Shown: positions 1-8,483, numbered from the stretch's first letter. The stretch is DNA of 64,000 nucleotides from Streptomyces alboflavus (GCF_000716675.1 NZ_JNXT01000014.1:62001-126000); one strand, 5' to 3'. The notes: generated by a model not told the origin, from the letters alone. Translations and numbers: made by a program.

Positions 1-937
1 CGGGGACCCTGTCCGCGCCCATGTCGCAGGTGGCTCCCCGGTACTCGACCGAGGACCGGGTCATGGCCGTGTAGACGTCCTCGAGGGAGGAGAGGACCGG
101 GGTCAGCTCGTGGACGGCCAGATGGTGCGCGCGGGCCAGCTCGCCGATCTCGGCGGGCGGGATGCCGGCGACGCGCCAGCCGCCCCGCGCGTCCAGGCGC
201 ACCTGCGCGCCGTGCGCCTCCAGCAGAGCGCGCAGACGCTGTGCCTCGCCGTCGGGGGTCCGCACCCGGGTGCCGCCCTTCGAGTGGTCCTCGATGAACG
301 TCCGCATGCCGGTGTCGGCGAGCAGCCGTCCCTGCCCGATGACGATGAGCCGGTCGGCGGTCAGCTCCATCTCGCTCATCAGGTGGCTGGAGAGGAAGAC
401 GGTGCGGCCCTCGGCGGCGAGCCGTTTGAGGAGGTCGCGGATCCAGCGGATGCCTTCGGTGTCGAGCCCGTTGACCGGCTCGTCCAGGATGAGGACCGCC
501 GGGTCGCCGAGCAGCGCGGCGGCGATGCCGAGCCGCTGGCCCATGCCCAGGGACAGGCCCTTGGCCCGCCGGTCCGCCGCCGTCTCCAGGCCGACCTCGC
601 CGAGGACCTCGTCCACGCGCCGCCGGGGCAGGGCGTTGGAGCGGGCCAGGCCGAGCAGGTGCCCGCGCACGGTGCGCCCGCCGTGCACCGCGCGCGCGTC
701 CAGGAGCGAGCCGACCTCGCGCAGGGGCGCGGCGAGGCGGTCGTAGCGGTGTCCGTCGACGGTGACGGTGCCCGCGCTCGGGGCGTCCAGGCCGAGGATC
801 GCGCGGATGGTGGTCGACTTGCCGGCGCCGTTGGGGCCCAGGAAGCCGGTCACGACGCCGGGTCGCACCGTGAAGGTCAGCCGGTCGACGGCGGTCCGCG
901 CGCCGTACCTCTTGGTCAGTTCCCGTGCTTCGATCAT
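1..937 (-). CDS. ABC transporter ATP-binding protein (C-terminus cut by window edge)
   Basis: Nucleotide-binding subunit of an ABC transporter. The 312 visible residues begin MIEARELTKRYG; Walker A GPNGAGKST is at residues 34-42, the signature reads LSLGMGQR, Walker B is VLILDEP and the switch His is in SSHLMSE. The single-domain layout with a C-terminal extension after the His loop is typical of DrrA/BcrA-type exporter ATPases, whose permease would lie beyond the left edge. It is 56 bp downstream of the response regulator gene and on the same strand, so it is probably the output of that two-component system, as in many Gram-positive antibiotic-sensing modules. The substrate cannot be told. 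Confidence 0.9.
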   Translation of the reverse strand, partial: MIEARELTKRYGARTAVDRLTFTVRPGVVTGFLGPNGAGKSTTIRAILGLDAPSAGTVTVDGHRYDRLAAPLREVGSLLDARAVHGGRTVRGHLLGLARSNALPRRRVDEVLGEVGLETAADRRAKGLSLGMGQRLGIAAALLGDPAVLILDEPVNGLDTEGIRWIRDLLKRLAAEGRTVFLSSHLMSEMELTADRLIVIGQGRLLADTGMRTFIEDHSKGGTRVRTPDGEAQRLRALLEAHGAQVRLDARGGWRVAGIPPAEIGELARAHHLAVHELTPVLSSLEDVYTAMTRSSVEYRGATCDMGADRVP

Positions 938-993
938 GCGGCCGACGCTACGGACGCCGGGTGGCCCGGACATCCGCCGCGGGGAGTCGGCCG

Positions 994-1686
994 CTACTCC
1001 CCCGGGAGCAGCCGCTCGGTGTCAGTCTCGCCGGGCCGCACCAGGGCGGTCTCGTACGCGAGCACGACCAGTTGCGCCCGGTCGCGGGCGCCGAGCTTGG
1101 TCATGGTCCGGCTGACGTGGGTCTTCGCGGTGAGCGGCGACATCAGCAGGCGGGTGCCGATCTCGTCGTTGGACAGACCGCGTCCGACGAGCGCGAGCAC
1201 CTCGCGCTCGCGGTCGGTCAGCGGCGCGAGCCGTTCGCGGGCCGCGGCCCGCGGGCCCTGCAGCCGGGCGAACTCCTCGATGACGCGCCGGGTCACGGCG
1301 GGCGCGAGCAGGGAGCGTCCGGCCGCGACCGTGCGGATGGCCTCGCGCAGGTCGTCCGGGTCGACGTCTTTCAGGAGGAAGCCGGCCGCGCCCGAGCGCA
1401 GGGCCTCGAAGACGTACGCGTCGGCCTCGTAGGTCGTCAGGACGAGGACGCGGACGCCGTCCAGGGAGGGTTCGGCGACGATGCGGTGGGTCGCCTCCAG
1501 GCCGTCGACGCCGGGCATGCGGATGTCCATGAGCACGACGTCGGGCCGGGTGGTGCGGGTCAGCTCGACCGCGGCCGCCCCGTCGGCGGCCTCGGCGACC
1601 ACCACGAGATCGTCCGTGAGGTCGAGCAGCGCGCGAAAGCCCGCCCGGACGACGGTCTGGTCGTCGGCGAGCAGGACCCGGATCAC
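994..1686 (-). CDS. LuxR-family (NarL/FixJ) response regulator
   Basis: Two-component response regulator of 230 residues. The receiver domain starts IRVLLADDQ, with the acidic pair D8/D9 and phosphoacceptor D54 in VLMDIRMPG. The C-terminal LuxR helix-turn-helix (about residues 155-215) reads LTDREREVLALVGRGLSNDEI. The GTG start at 1686 shares 4 bp (GTGA) with the stop of the sensor kinase gene, so the two are translationally coupled. It should be phosphorylated by that kinase and act on the promoter of this operon and the ABC ATPase downstream. Confidence 0.93.
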   Translation of the reverse strand: MIRVLLADDQTVVRAGFRALLDLTDDLVVVAEAADGAAAVELTRTTRPDVVLMDIRMPGVDGLEATHRIVAEPSLDGVRVLVLTTYEADAYVFEALRSGAAGFLLKDVDPDDLREAIRTVAAGRSLLAPAVTRRVIEEFARLQGPRAAARERLAPLTDREREVLALVGRGLSNDEIGTRLLMSPLTAKTHVSRTMTKLGARDRAQLVVLAYETALVRPGETDTERLLPGE

Positions 1687-2885
1687 GGCGCCTCCAGGGG
1701 AAGCACGGCACGTACGCGCCAGCCACCGCCCGGAACCGGGCCCGCAGCGGCGCTCCCGCCCGCCGCGGTGGCCCGCTCCCGCACGCCGATCAGGCCGTAG
1801 CCCTCGGTGGCGGCGGCCCGCGCGGGTGTTCCGTCGTCGGTCGCCTCCACGATCAGGGCGTCCCCGTCCGGGCGGCCCGCCGCCAGGACGACCGAGACGG
1901 CGACGTGCCGGGCCTCCGCGTGCTTGATCACGTTGGTCAGTGCCTCCTGGACGATCCGGTACGCCGCCAACTCCACCATCTGCGGTACGTCCCGGCCACC
2001 GGTGTCCACGTGCAGCGACACCTGAAGTCCCGCTCCCCGCACCCGCTCCACCAGGTCCGCGAGGCGTTCCAGGCGGGGCGCGGGCCCGCGTTCGGGCCGC
2101 TGTCCCTCCCGCAGCACGCCGACCGTGGCCCGCAGCTCCCGTACCGCTTCCTTCCCGGACGCCCGCACCTGCCGCATGGCGTCGCGCGCCACGTCCGGCC
2201 GCTTGTCCAGCGCGTCCAGCGCCAACCCCGCCTGCACGGTCATCGCCGATACCGTGTGCGCCACCACGTCGTGCAGCTCCCGGGCGATCCGCACCCGCTC
2301 CTCGCGCACCTTGCGCCGGCCCTCCCGCTCCCGCTCGGCCTCCGCGCGGACCGCCCGCTCGGCGTACTCCGCGAGGAGTTCCCCGCGCCCGCGCACCACT
2401 TCGCCGAGGAGCAGCGGTACGAGCGGCCAGAGCATCTCCAGGAGGGGCGCGCCCTGGGGCTGCGCCACGTCGATGCCCGCGACCACCGACACCACGCCCG
2501 AGGCGAGCGCGGCGACGGCCCCCGCCTTCAGCGTCCGGCGTCGGTCGCCGCGTACGGCGAGCGTGTACAGCGCCACCATCACCGGCAGGTTCAGGAGTTC
2601 CCCGATGTGCCCGTACAGCGCCCAGCCCGCGCACGCGGCCCCCGTGACGACGCTGACGGCCACCGGCCACCGGCCGCGCACGAGGAGCGCCACGACGGAG
2701 ACGCCGAACAGGAGCCAGGTCAGCCAGTCGGCCTGGCGGTGGGAGGGGTCGTTGACCGCCGCGTCGGCGCCGGTGAGCACCGCGACCACGGCCGCCACCG
2801 CGAGGTCCGTCGTGCGCGGGGACAGCGGCCGCAGGGGCCACCGGACGCGGCGCGGGCCGGGGAGAGCGGGGCTCGGAGAGGGCAC
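1683..2885 (-). CDS. Sensor histidine kinase (HisKA_3 type)
   Basis: Membrane histidine kinase of 400 residues. Residues 25-165 carry four to five hydrophobic segments and no large extracellular domain, which suggests intramembrane or ligand-in-bilayer sensing. The dimerisation motif RIARELHDVVAHTVSAM places the phosphorylated His at 205, as in NarX/DesK-type kinases. The HATPase_c part includes YRIVQEALTNVIKHAEA and a GYGLIGVRERA G-box. It is the first gene of the kinase-regulator-ABC ATPase operon and overlaps the regulator by 4 bp. The Arg/Pro-rich N-terminus is cytoplasmic. The signal is unknown; cell-envelope stress or an antimicrobial is plausible from the neighbouring ABC ATPase. Confidence 0.92.
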   Translation of the reverse strand: MPSPSPALPGPRRVRWPLRPLSPRTTDLAVAAVVAVLTGADAAVNDPSHRQADWLTWLLFGVSVVALLVRGRWPVAVSVVTGAACAGWALYGHIGELLNLPVMVALYTLAVRGDRRRTLKAGAVAALASGVVSVVAGIDVAQPQGAPLLEMLWPLVPLLLGEVVRGRGELLAEYAERAVRAEAEREREGRRKVREERVRIARELHDVVAHTVSAMTVQAGLALDALDKRPDVARDAMRQVRASGKEAVRELRATVGVLREGQRPERGPAPRLERLADLVERVRGAGLQVSLHVDTGGRDVPQMVELAAYRIVQEALTNVIKHAEARHVAVSVVLAAGRPDGDALIVEATDDGTPARAAATEGYGLIGVRERATAAGGSAAAGPVPGGGWRVRAVLPLEAP

Positions 2886-2927
2886 GTTCCGAACGATAGG
2901 CCGCCGGTCGGCGGCCCGCGTACGCCC

Positions 2928-3845
2928 TCAGGAGTACGCGTCCCCGGGCACGCTGTCGCAGCCGTACTCGGCGATGACGCCCTCCGCGAGCCAGCAGTGC
3001 GTCTGCCCCAGGCTCGGCCCGGGGGCGGTGGTGAGGACGTCCAGGTGCTGCCAGTAGCGGCGGACCAGGGGCACGGTGGTCCGTACGCCCGCGGCCATGA
3101 ACGCACGGAAGTCGGCGGTGTCGTCCATGTCGAGGGCGCGGGCGCAGGCCCGGCAGAAGGCGTCGAGCGCCTCGCACCTGTGCGGTGCGCGCCCGGCGGC
3201 GACGGCGGGCGCGGCGCCGTCCGAGGCGTCGAGCAGCGCCGCGTACATCGATGCCTTGTCCCGTACGTGGGCCGCGGCCCAGTAGTCCAGGAACGCGGGC
3301 TCCGCCACGAGCAGGTGCAGCTCGGCGTAGGCCAGTACGGCGTCGGGGGTGGGATCGAGCGGCAGCTCGGGAACCGCCTGCGCGGTGACGGCGGCGGCCA
3401 GGCGCGGCGGCAGGCTCGCGGGCAGGGCGCGCTGCCACGCCCGGGTGAGGTCGGCGGTGTCCTGGGGCCGCCGCTGCACCCGGGCCAGCAGGCGAAGTCG
3501 TCGCAGCCGCTCCGGGCCCTGGCACTCCGCCAGCGCCCGCAACGCCGCCTCGCGCCAGCGCAGTTCCGCCAACTGGGTGCGGGTGCTGTCCAGTTGCTCG
3601 GCCACCAGGTCGCCGAGGCCGGACTCCCCCGTCGCCACTTCGGTGATGGCGGCGATCGGTACGTCCAGCGCGCGCAACTGCCGTACCAGCCGGAGTTGTT
3701 CGAGCGCCTGCGGCGGATAGCGGCGGTGGCCTCCCTGGCTGCGCGGGGCCGTCGGCAGGAGGCCGATGTCGGTGTAGTAGCGGATGGCCTTCACCGAAAG
3801 GCCCGTACGCCGGGCGAGTTCTCCGATCGACCAAGTGCCGTGCAT
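2928..3845 (-). CDS. MerR-family transcriptional regulator
   Basis: Regulator of 305 residues. The N-terminal winged helix, starting MHGTWSIGELARRTGLSVKA, is a standard MerR DNA-binding domain (RYYTDIGLLP, GGHRRYP), followed by the helical linker to about residue 110. The remaining 190 residues form a helical effector region that I cannot assign; it has no Cys metal-binding loop. An in-frame ATG at 3995 would add 50 residues of atypical composition, so the MerR-consensus start is preferred. It is divergent from the molybdopterin oxidoreductase at 3943, with about 100 bp between them, the usual arrangement for a MerR regulator and a target. Confidence 0.88.
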   Translation of the reverse strand: MHGTWSIGELARRTGLSVKAIRYYTDIGLLPTAPRSQGGHRRYPPQALEQLRLVRQLRALDVPIAAITEVATGESGLGDLVAEQLDSTRTQLAELRWREAALRALAECQGPERLRRLRLLARVQRRPQDTADLTRAWQRALPASLPPRLAAAVTAQAVPELPLDPTPDAVLAYAELHLLVAEPAFLDYWAAAHVRDKASMYAALLDASDGAAPAVAAGRAPHRCEALDAFCRACARALDMDDTADFRAFMAAGVRTTVPLVRRYWQHLDVLTTAPGPSLGQTHCWLAEGVIAEYGCDSVPGDAYS

Positions 3846-3942
3846 CCCAGCCCCTTGAATCTCCCGTGCGGTGGAGGTCCTAGCGTACGAAGCACCGGAC
3901 CACGCCTTTTCTCGGACCGAGCCGCACACATTGGAGGAGCCC

Positions 3943-4617
3943 ATGGTGCTTCCCCCGGGCCAACGTGCCGTCGCCGGATTCCCGCGCTTCGGCACCCATC
4001 TCCATCATCCGCCGCCGCCCGTCCCCGCCGACCCGGTGATCACGATGGTCGGAGCCCTGTCCAAGGACGTCACCCTGTCCGTGGCCGACCTCGCGCTGCT
4101 GCCACGACAGGAGCTCGCGGCCGACTTCCACTGCGTCGCCGGATGGTCGGCGACCGGCCTGCGGTGGGAAGGAGTGAAGTTCGGGGCCGTGTACCGCAAC
4201 CGGGTCGAGCCGCTGCTCACGCCGGACGCGGCCGTCAGCCACGTCGTCTTCGAGGGGCTCGACGGCCACCGGTCGGTCGTGTGGCTCGAGGACGCCCTGG
4301 CCGACGACGTCCTCATCGCCGACCGGCTCGACGGGCGGCCGCTCGACAGCGACCACGGTGCTCCGGTGCGGCTGGTCAGCCCCAGCCAGTACGGCTTCGT
4401 CAGCACCAAGCACCTCTGCCGCGTCGAGTTCCACACGTCCCGGCCCCCGGACCCCGACCGGTGGTCGCTCATCGCGGCGCACCACAGGGCGAGGGTCTGG
4501 CAGGAGGAACGGCACCGGCACCTCTCGGGACGTGTGGTGCGGCCGGTGTACCGGACGCTGATCCGGCCGATCCGCGCGCTCAGCGCGCGAGGCAGCCGGA
4601 CCGGGACACGGGGATAG
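3943..4617 (+). CDS. Molybdopterin-dependent oxidoreductase (sulfite oxidase/YedY-like domain)
   Basis: Protein of 224 residues with a single oxidoreductase molybdopterin-binding domain. The motif DFHCVAGWSATGLRWEGV carries C64, the likely molybdenum ligand; the tail segment SPSQYGFVSTKHLCRVEF is typical of the fold. There is no Tat or Sec signal and no haem domain, so it appears cytoplasmic and needs a separate electron partner. GGAGG at 3933-3937 sits 5 bp before the ATG at 3943, which decides the start over an upstream in-frame ATG at 3871. Divergent from the MerR gene. Substrate unknown. Confidence 0.85.
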   Translation: MVLPPGQRAVAGFPRFGTHLHHPPPPVPADPVITMVGALSKDVTLSVADLALLPRQELAADFHCVAGWSATGLRWEGVKFGAVYRNRVEPLLTPDAAVSHVVFEGLDGHRSVVWLEDALADDVLIADRLDGRPLDSDHGAPVRLVSPSQYGFVSTKHLCRVEFHTSRPPDPDRWSLIAAHHRARVWQEERHRHLSGRVVRPVYRTLIRPIRALSARGSRTGTRG

Positions 4618-4740
4618 CGCTCACGCCGGTCGGTGCGCGACGAGCGGGCTCCGGAGGGGTTTTCACGTCCCGTTAGGATTCGATCACCTGAACCCCCCGG
4701 CCCGCCGCGCACCCGAACCGACTTCGTTCCTGGAGACGAC

Positions 4741-5307
4741 ATGAGCAGCGCCCTTCTCGTGATGGACGTCCAGCAGGCCATCGTGGACATCGTCGACGAC
4801 GGCTCCGGGTATGTGCCACGGGTGCGCAGGGCCGTCGACGCGGCCCGGGCCGCGGACATCCCCGTGATCTACGTGGTGATCGCGTTCCGCCCCGGCTTCC
4901 CGGAAGTCGGCACGCGCAACAAGCCCCTCGCGGCCATCGCTGAGGCAGGTCTCTTCGTCGAGGGCGCCCCGGGCACCGAGATCCACCCCGGGGTCGCGCC
5001 GCGGCCGGGCGAGGTGGTGGTCACCAAGAGGCGGGCGAGCGCGTTCTCGGGCAGCGACCTCGACGTGGTCCTGAGGGCACGCGGCATCGACGGCCTCGTG
5101 GTCACCGGCATCGCCACCAGCGCCGTGGTGCTCTCCACCGTGTGCCAGGCCAACGACCTGGACTTCGGCCTCACCGTCCTGTCCGACGCCTGCCTGGACC
5201 CCGACCCGGAGGTGCACCGGGTGCTCGTGGAGCGGCTGTTCCCGCAGTGGGCGGACGTCGTCACCGTTGACGACTGGGTCAAGTCGACGGCACCGAAGCT
5301 ATCGTGA
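4741..5307 (+). CDS. Isochorismatase-family protein lacking the nucleophilic Cys
   Basis: Protein of 188 residues with the isochorismatase/nicotinamidase Rossmann-like fold: MSSALLVMDVQQAI supplies Asp9, VVVTKRRASAF supplies Lys96. In nicotinamidases the third catalytic residue is Cys in a GxATDYCV-type motif; here the segment is GIATSAVVL and that position is Val129, so thiol-dependent amide hydrolysis is unlikely. True isochorismatases also lack this Cys. Cys135 lies nearby but outside the motif. RBS in ctggagacgac precedes the ATG. It follows the molybdopterin enzyme by 123 bp, possibly with its own promoter. Substrate unknown. Confidence 0.85.
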   Translation: MSSALLVMDVQQAIVDIVDDGSGYVPRVRRAVDAARAADIPVIYVVIAFRPGFPEVGTRNKPLAAIAEAGLFVEGAPGTEIHPGVAPRPGEVVVTKRRASAFSGSDLDVVLRARGIDGLVVTGIATSAVVLSTVCQANDLDFGLTVLSDACLDPDPEVHRVLVERLFPQWADVVTVDDWVKSTAPKLS

Positions 5308-5460
5308 TCGCAGGTCGTCTCTACAAGGCGCCGCGGCACAGCGGCGTACCGCAGTGACAGTTCCTCACCATGCTCATCATGGGGAGTGCCCGTTGCCCCG
5401 TGCGGTTCTGGCCGCTTGCGGCACCATCTTGGCCGCGCTCACCGACGCCCTCCGCACGGC

Positions 5461-6240
5461 CTATGCGGTGACGACCGACACTCCCGCGTCCACGAACCGC
5501 GCGGCCATGTCCGCCGGGACCGCCGTGTCGGTCACGAGCGTGTCCACGCGTCCGGTCTCGCAGATGCGCGCGAACGCGCGGCGCCCGAGCTTCGTCGCGT
5601 CGGCCGCGACCACGACCCGTGTGGCGCTCTCGCACAGCAGCCGGTTGATGGCCGCCTCGTCCTCGTCGTGCGCGGTCGCTCCGTGCGCCACGTCGAAGGC
5701 GCCGACGCCGAGCACCGCGACGTCCATCGTGATCTGCCCGAGCACCCCGCCGGCGAGCGGGCCCGTGAGCTCGTAGGACTGCGGGCGGGCCACCCCGCCC
5801 GTCACCACGATCTTGAACTGCGGGCGCACGGCCAGCTCGTTGGCGATGTTGAGGGCGTTGGTGACGACGGTCAACGCCGGTGAACCGGTGGCCAGTTCGG
5901 GCCGCAGGGCGAGCGCCCGCGCGACCTCCGTGGTCGTCGTGCCGCCGGTCAGGCCGACCGCCTCACCGGGGGTGATCGAATCCGCCACCGCCTTGGCGAT
6001 CCGCTGCTTCTCCGAGGCCTGCCGGGCGGTCTTGTAGCGCAGCGGCAGCTCGTACGAGACGCCGTGGACGACGGCACCGCCCCGGGTGCGCACCAGCATC
6101 TGCTGCTCGGCGAGCTGGTCGAAGTCCCGGCGGATGGTCGCGGCCGAGACGCCGAGCTCCGTCGCCGCCTCGTCGACGTCCAGGCGCCCCCGGTCGACCA
6201 GCAGTTCAAGGAGCGCCTGCCAGCGGGCATCGCGCGACAT
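5461..6240 (-). CDS. DeoR/GlpR-family repressor (AgaR-like)
   Basis: Repressor of 259 residues. The N-terminal DeoR helix-turn-helix reads LLELLVDRGRLDVDEAA and VSAATIRRDFDQL; the C-terminal sugar-phosphate sensor domain shows the family motifs GLTGGTTTTEVARAL and VVVAADATKLG. GGAGGG lies 6 bp before the ATG at 6240, supporting this start over upstream ATGs at 6255 and 6300. It is divergent from the SIS isomerase and aldolase genes, which it probably represses until a phosphorylated sugar binds. The 150-bp AT-richer space between them holds a palindrome and a promoter. Confidence 0.9.
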   Translation of the reverse strand: MSRDARWQALLELLVDRGRLDVDEAATELGVSAATIRRDFDQLAEQQMLVRTRGGAVVHGVSYELPLRYKTARQASEKQRIAKAVADSITPGEAVGLTGGTTTTEVARALALRPELATGSPALTVVTNALNIANELAVRPQFKIVVTGGVARPQSYELTGPLAGGVLGQITMDVAVLGVGAFDVAHGATAHDEDEAAINRLLCESATRVVVAADATKLGRRAFARICETGRVDTLVTDTAVPADMAARFVDAGVSVVTA

Positions 6241-6302
6241 CCACACCCTCCACATCCGTTCCCACTCACTGTCCGTAGTGACCTTAACCCACAAGTTCAT
6301 GC

Positions 6303-6330
6303 TTGATTGTGATTGAAACCTGGCTATAGA
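6303..6330 (+). promoter_or_regulatory. Predicted promoter of the SIS-aldolase operon
   Basis: TTGATT (6303-6308), a 16-bp spacer and TATAGA (6325-6330) match a housekeeping promoter; transcription would start near 6337. The unit TGATTG is directly repeated at 6304-6315. The local base composition is clearly less GC-rich than the flanking genes. Confidence 0.5.
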
Positions 6331-6331
6331 T

Positions 6332-6345
6332 TGCAGAAAACTGCA
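6332..6345. promoter_or_regulatory. Palindrome TGCAG-AAAA-CTGCA, candidate DeoR operator
   Basis: A perfect 5-bp inverted repeat with a 4-bp AT centre lies across the predicted start of transcription of the SIS gene, between the divergent DeoR gene and its likely targets. Its position would allow repression. Inferred from sequence only. Confidence 0.45.
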
Positions 6346-6389
6346 TCCTGGCGCCGAGGGGCGCCCGACCTCCAGGGTGGAAACCGGCC

Positions 6390-7274
6390 ATGAGCCATGC
6401 CGAGAACGAACTGACGACCCAGCCCGAGTGCTGGATCCGCGCCGCCGACCTCGCGGTGCGCCACAAGGACGCGCTGGCCTCGCCCGGCGAGCGGGTCGCC
6501 GTGGTGGGCTGCGGGACCTCCTTCTTCATGGCGCAGGCCGTCGCCGCGCTCCGCGAGGGCGCGGGCCTCGGCGAGACCGACGCCTTCGCCGCCTCCGAGT
6601 TCCCCGCGGCGCGCTCCTACGACCGGGTGATCGCCCTGACCCGTTCCGGCACCACGACCGAGGTCCTCGACCTGCTCGCGCGGCTGCGCGGCAGCGTCCG
6701 CACCACCGCGATCACCGCCGACCCCGAGACCCCGGTGCTGCGCGCGGCCGACGACCTCGTGGTCCTGGACTTCGCCGACGAGCAGTCCGTCGTCCAGACC
6801 CGGTTCGCCACCACCGCCCTGACGCTGCTCCGCGCCCACCTCGGGCTGCACACCGAGCAGGCCGTCGCCGACGCCCGCACCGCGCTCGCCGAGCCGCTGC
6901 CCGCGGGGCTCGTGGAGTGTTCCCAGTTCACGTTCCTCGGCAAGGGCTGGACCAACGGCCTCGCGCAGGAGGCCGCGCTGAAGATGCGTGAGGCCTCGCT
7001 GTCCTGGACCGAGGCGTACCCGGCGATGGAGTACCGGCACGGCCCCATCAGCATCTCCACCGACACCACCGCGACCTGGATGTTCGGCGAGGCGCCGACG
7101 GGGCTCGCCGACGAGGTCCGGGCGACCGGCGCCCTGTGGATCGAGGGCGCCCTGGACCCGCTGGCCGAACTCGTGCGCGCCCAGCGCCTGGCCGTCGCGG
7201 TCGCCGCCCACCGGAACCTCGACCCGGACCGGCCGCGCCATCTGCGCCGCTCCATCGTCCTCGACACCCCCTGA
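6390..7274 (+). CDS. SIS-domain sugar-phosphate isomerase (AgaS/GlmS-C-like)
   Basis: Protein of 294 residues with tandem SIS folds. The first has VAVVGCGTSFFMAQA and IALTRSGTTTEVLDLL, the second FLGKGWTNGLAQEAALKMREAS and AYPAMEYRHGPIS, the pattern of GlmS C-terminal domains and AgaS ketose/aldose isomerases. It lacks the glutamine amidotransferase half of GlmS, so it should isomerise (possibly with deamination) an amino-sugar or tagatose-type phosphate. AGGGTGG lies 9 bp before the ATG. The aldolase gene follows after 19 bp, so they form an operon under the divergent DeoR repressor. Confidence 0.87.
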   Translation: MSHAENELTTQPECWIRAADLAVRHKDALASPGERVAVVGCGTSFFMAQAVAALREGAGLGETDAFAASEFPAARSYDRVIALTRSGTTTEVLDLLARLRGSVRTTAITADPETPVLRAADDLVVLDFADEQSVVQTRFATTALTLLRAHLGLHTEQAVADARTALAEPLPAGLVECSQFTFLGKGWTNGLAQEAALKMREASLSWTEAYPAMEYRHGPISISTDTTATWMFGEAPTGLADEVRATGALWIEGALDPLAELVRAQRLAVAVAAHRNLDPDRPRHLRRSIVLDTP

Positions 7275-7293
7275 CCGGGACGGAGGAGACCTG

Positions 7294-8151
7294 ATGCCGC
7301 TGGCACAGACCGGCGCCCTCGTCGCCGAGGCCGCCACCAAGCGCCGCGCCGTCGCGGCCTTCAACATCATCACGCTGGAACACGCCGAGGCAGTCGTCGC
7401 CGGCGCCGAGGCCGCCACGTCCCCGGTGGTGCTCCAGATCAGCGAGAACGCGGTCAGCTACCGCTACGGACGCATCCTGCCGCTCGCCCGCGCCGCGCTC
7501 GCGCTCGCCGAGGCGGCGACCGTGCCGGTCGCCCTGCACCTCGACCACGTCACGCAGGACGCCCTGCTGCGGCAGGCCGCCGACGCCGGTTTCAGCTCCG
7601 TGATGTACGACGCGTCCCAGCTGCCCTACCACCAGAACCTGACCGCGACCCGCGCCGCCGCCGACTGGGCGCACAGCCAAGGCCTGTGGGTCGAGGCGGA
7701 GTTGGGGCAGGTCGGCGGGAAGGGTGGCAAACCGCCGCTGGACGCGCACGCGCCCGGCGCGCGCACGGGCCCCGAGGAGGCCTGCCAGTTCACCGCCGAG
7801 ACCGGCGTCGACGCGCTCGCCGTCGCCATCGGCAGCTCGCACGCCATGACCTCGCGCACGGCCGTCCTCGACCACGCCCTGCTCGCCCGCCTCGACGAGG
7901 CCCTGCGGGTGCCGCTCGTCCTGCACGGCTCCTCCGGCGTCCCGGACGACGAGCTGGCCCGGGCCGTCTCGGGCGGCATCGCCAAGGTCAACATCGGTAC
8001 GGCCCTGAACGTCGCCATGACCAACGCGATCCGCGCGTACCTCGCCGACCACCCCAAGGCGGTGGACACCCGCAGCTATCTGACGGTGGGCCGCCAGGCC
8101 ATGACGACGACGGTCACGCGTCTGATCGGGGTGCTGAACGCGGAAAGCTAA
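7294..8151 (+). CDS. Class II (zinc) fructose/tagatose-bisphosphate aldolase family protein
   Basis: Aldolase of 285 residues, the length of GatY/KbaY-type enzymes. VPVALHLDHVTQ carries catalytic Asp84 and zinc ligand His85; VEAELGQVGGKGG, SSHAM and LHGSSGVPDDELARAV supply the other metal and phosphate sites; KVNIGTALN binds phosphate. It would split a ketose bisphosphate into dihydroxyacetone phosphate and an aldehyde phosphate. GGAGGAG is 6 bp before the ATG. With the AgaS-like isomerase and AgaR-like repressor it suggests galactosamine/tagatose use, but no kinase, deacetylase or transporter for such a sugar is nearby. Confidence 0.9.
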   Translation: MPLAQTGALVAEAATKRRAVAAFNIITLEHAEAVVAGAEAATSPVVLQISENAVSYRYGRILPLARAALALAEAATVPVALHLDHVTQDALLRQAADAGFSSVMYDASQLPYHQNLTATRAAADWAHSQGLWVEAELGQVGGKGGKPPLDAHAPGARTGPEEACQFTAETGVDALAVAIGSSHAMTSRTAVLDHALLARLDEALRVPLVLHGSSGVPDDELARAVSGGIAKVNIGTALNVAMTNAIRAYLADHPKAVDTRSYLTVGRQAMTTTVTRLIGVLNAES

Positions 8152-8245
8152 CGGGCGTCGGCGACACGGCGGCGATGACCCACCACACCGGGACGGGCCC
8201 GGCGGACATGGCGGCGCCGACCCGGCTGAGGATCACCGCGGAGCC

Positions 8246-8274
8246 GCGCACCGACCGGTGACCGGTCGGTGCGC
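8246..8274 (+). terminator. Hairpin downstream of the aldolase operon
   Basis: Two 14-bp arms, GCGCACCGACCGGT and its exact complement, are separated by one base. There is no following T-run, which is usual for Streptomyces terminators. Confidence 0.6.
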
Positions 8275-8379
8275 TCGGTCTACCGGTCGGCGGCTTCGCG
8301 AGAGGCGCTCGGGTTCGTGCGAACGACCGCGCGGCCCGCGGGCGAATGCCGCAACGCATGGACAGGTGAGGACCTGGGA

Positions 8380-8432
8380 GCGCCGTACGTCCGCGGGGGA
8401 CCGGTTCCGGCCGCCCCGCGGACGTACGGCGC
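8380..8432. terminator. Perfect 19-bp inverted repeat between converging genes
   Basis: Arm GCGCCGTACGTCCGCGGGG at 8380-8398 is exactly complementary to 8414-8432, with a 15-base loop that is itself ccggttccgg-like. Probable bidirectional terminator for the aldolase operon and the trypsin gene. Confidence 0.6.
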
Positions 8433-8461
8433 GAGCAGACTCACCGGACGGGCTCAAGCGA

Positions 8462-8482
8462 ACGCCCGCCGGACGACGGGCG

Positions 8483-8483
<1 letters not shown>
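8462..8483 (-). terminator. Short hairpin at the end of the trypsin gene
   Basis: ACGCCCG and CGGGCGT flank eight bases and end at the trypsin stop codon on the minus strand. Confidence 0.45.

Larger units (their letters stand above)
8152..8482. other. 331-bp convergent intergenic region with stacked hairpins
   Basis: No gene is supported between the aldolase stop and the trypsin stop. The stretch holds three strong inverted repeats listed separately; short open frames here lack ribosome-binding sites and are a by-product of the GC-rich repeats. Confidence 0.7.

Noticed and set aside
3871..3942. An upstream ATG extending the molybdopterin oxidoreductase by 24 residues
   Set aside because: GGAGG sits just before the internal ATG at 3943, and the extension has no signal peptide and runs through the divergent promoter region.
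1905..4676. A very long plus-strand open frame (over 900 codons) opposite the two-component and MerR genes
   Set aside because: It is the GC-rich shadow of minus-strand genes with clear family motifs; the translation has no domain and is Arg/Pro/Gly/His-rich.
5321..5380. A 16-19-residue Cys-containing frame on the minus strand ending NCHCGTPLCRGAL
   Set aside because: Cys-rich ending is attractive for a leader peptide, but no ribosome-binding site or hairpin is clear and it lies downstream, not upstream, of the DeoR gene.
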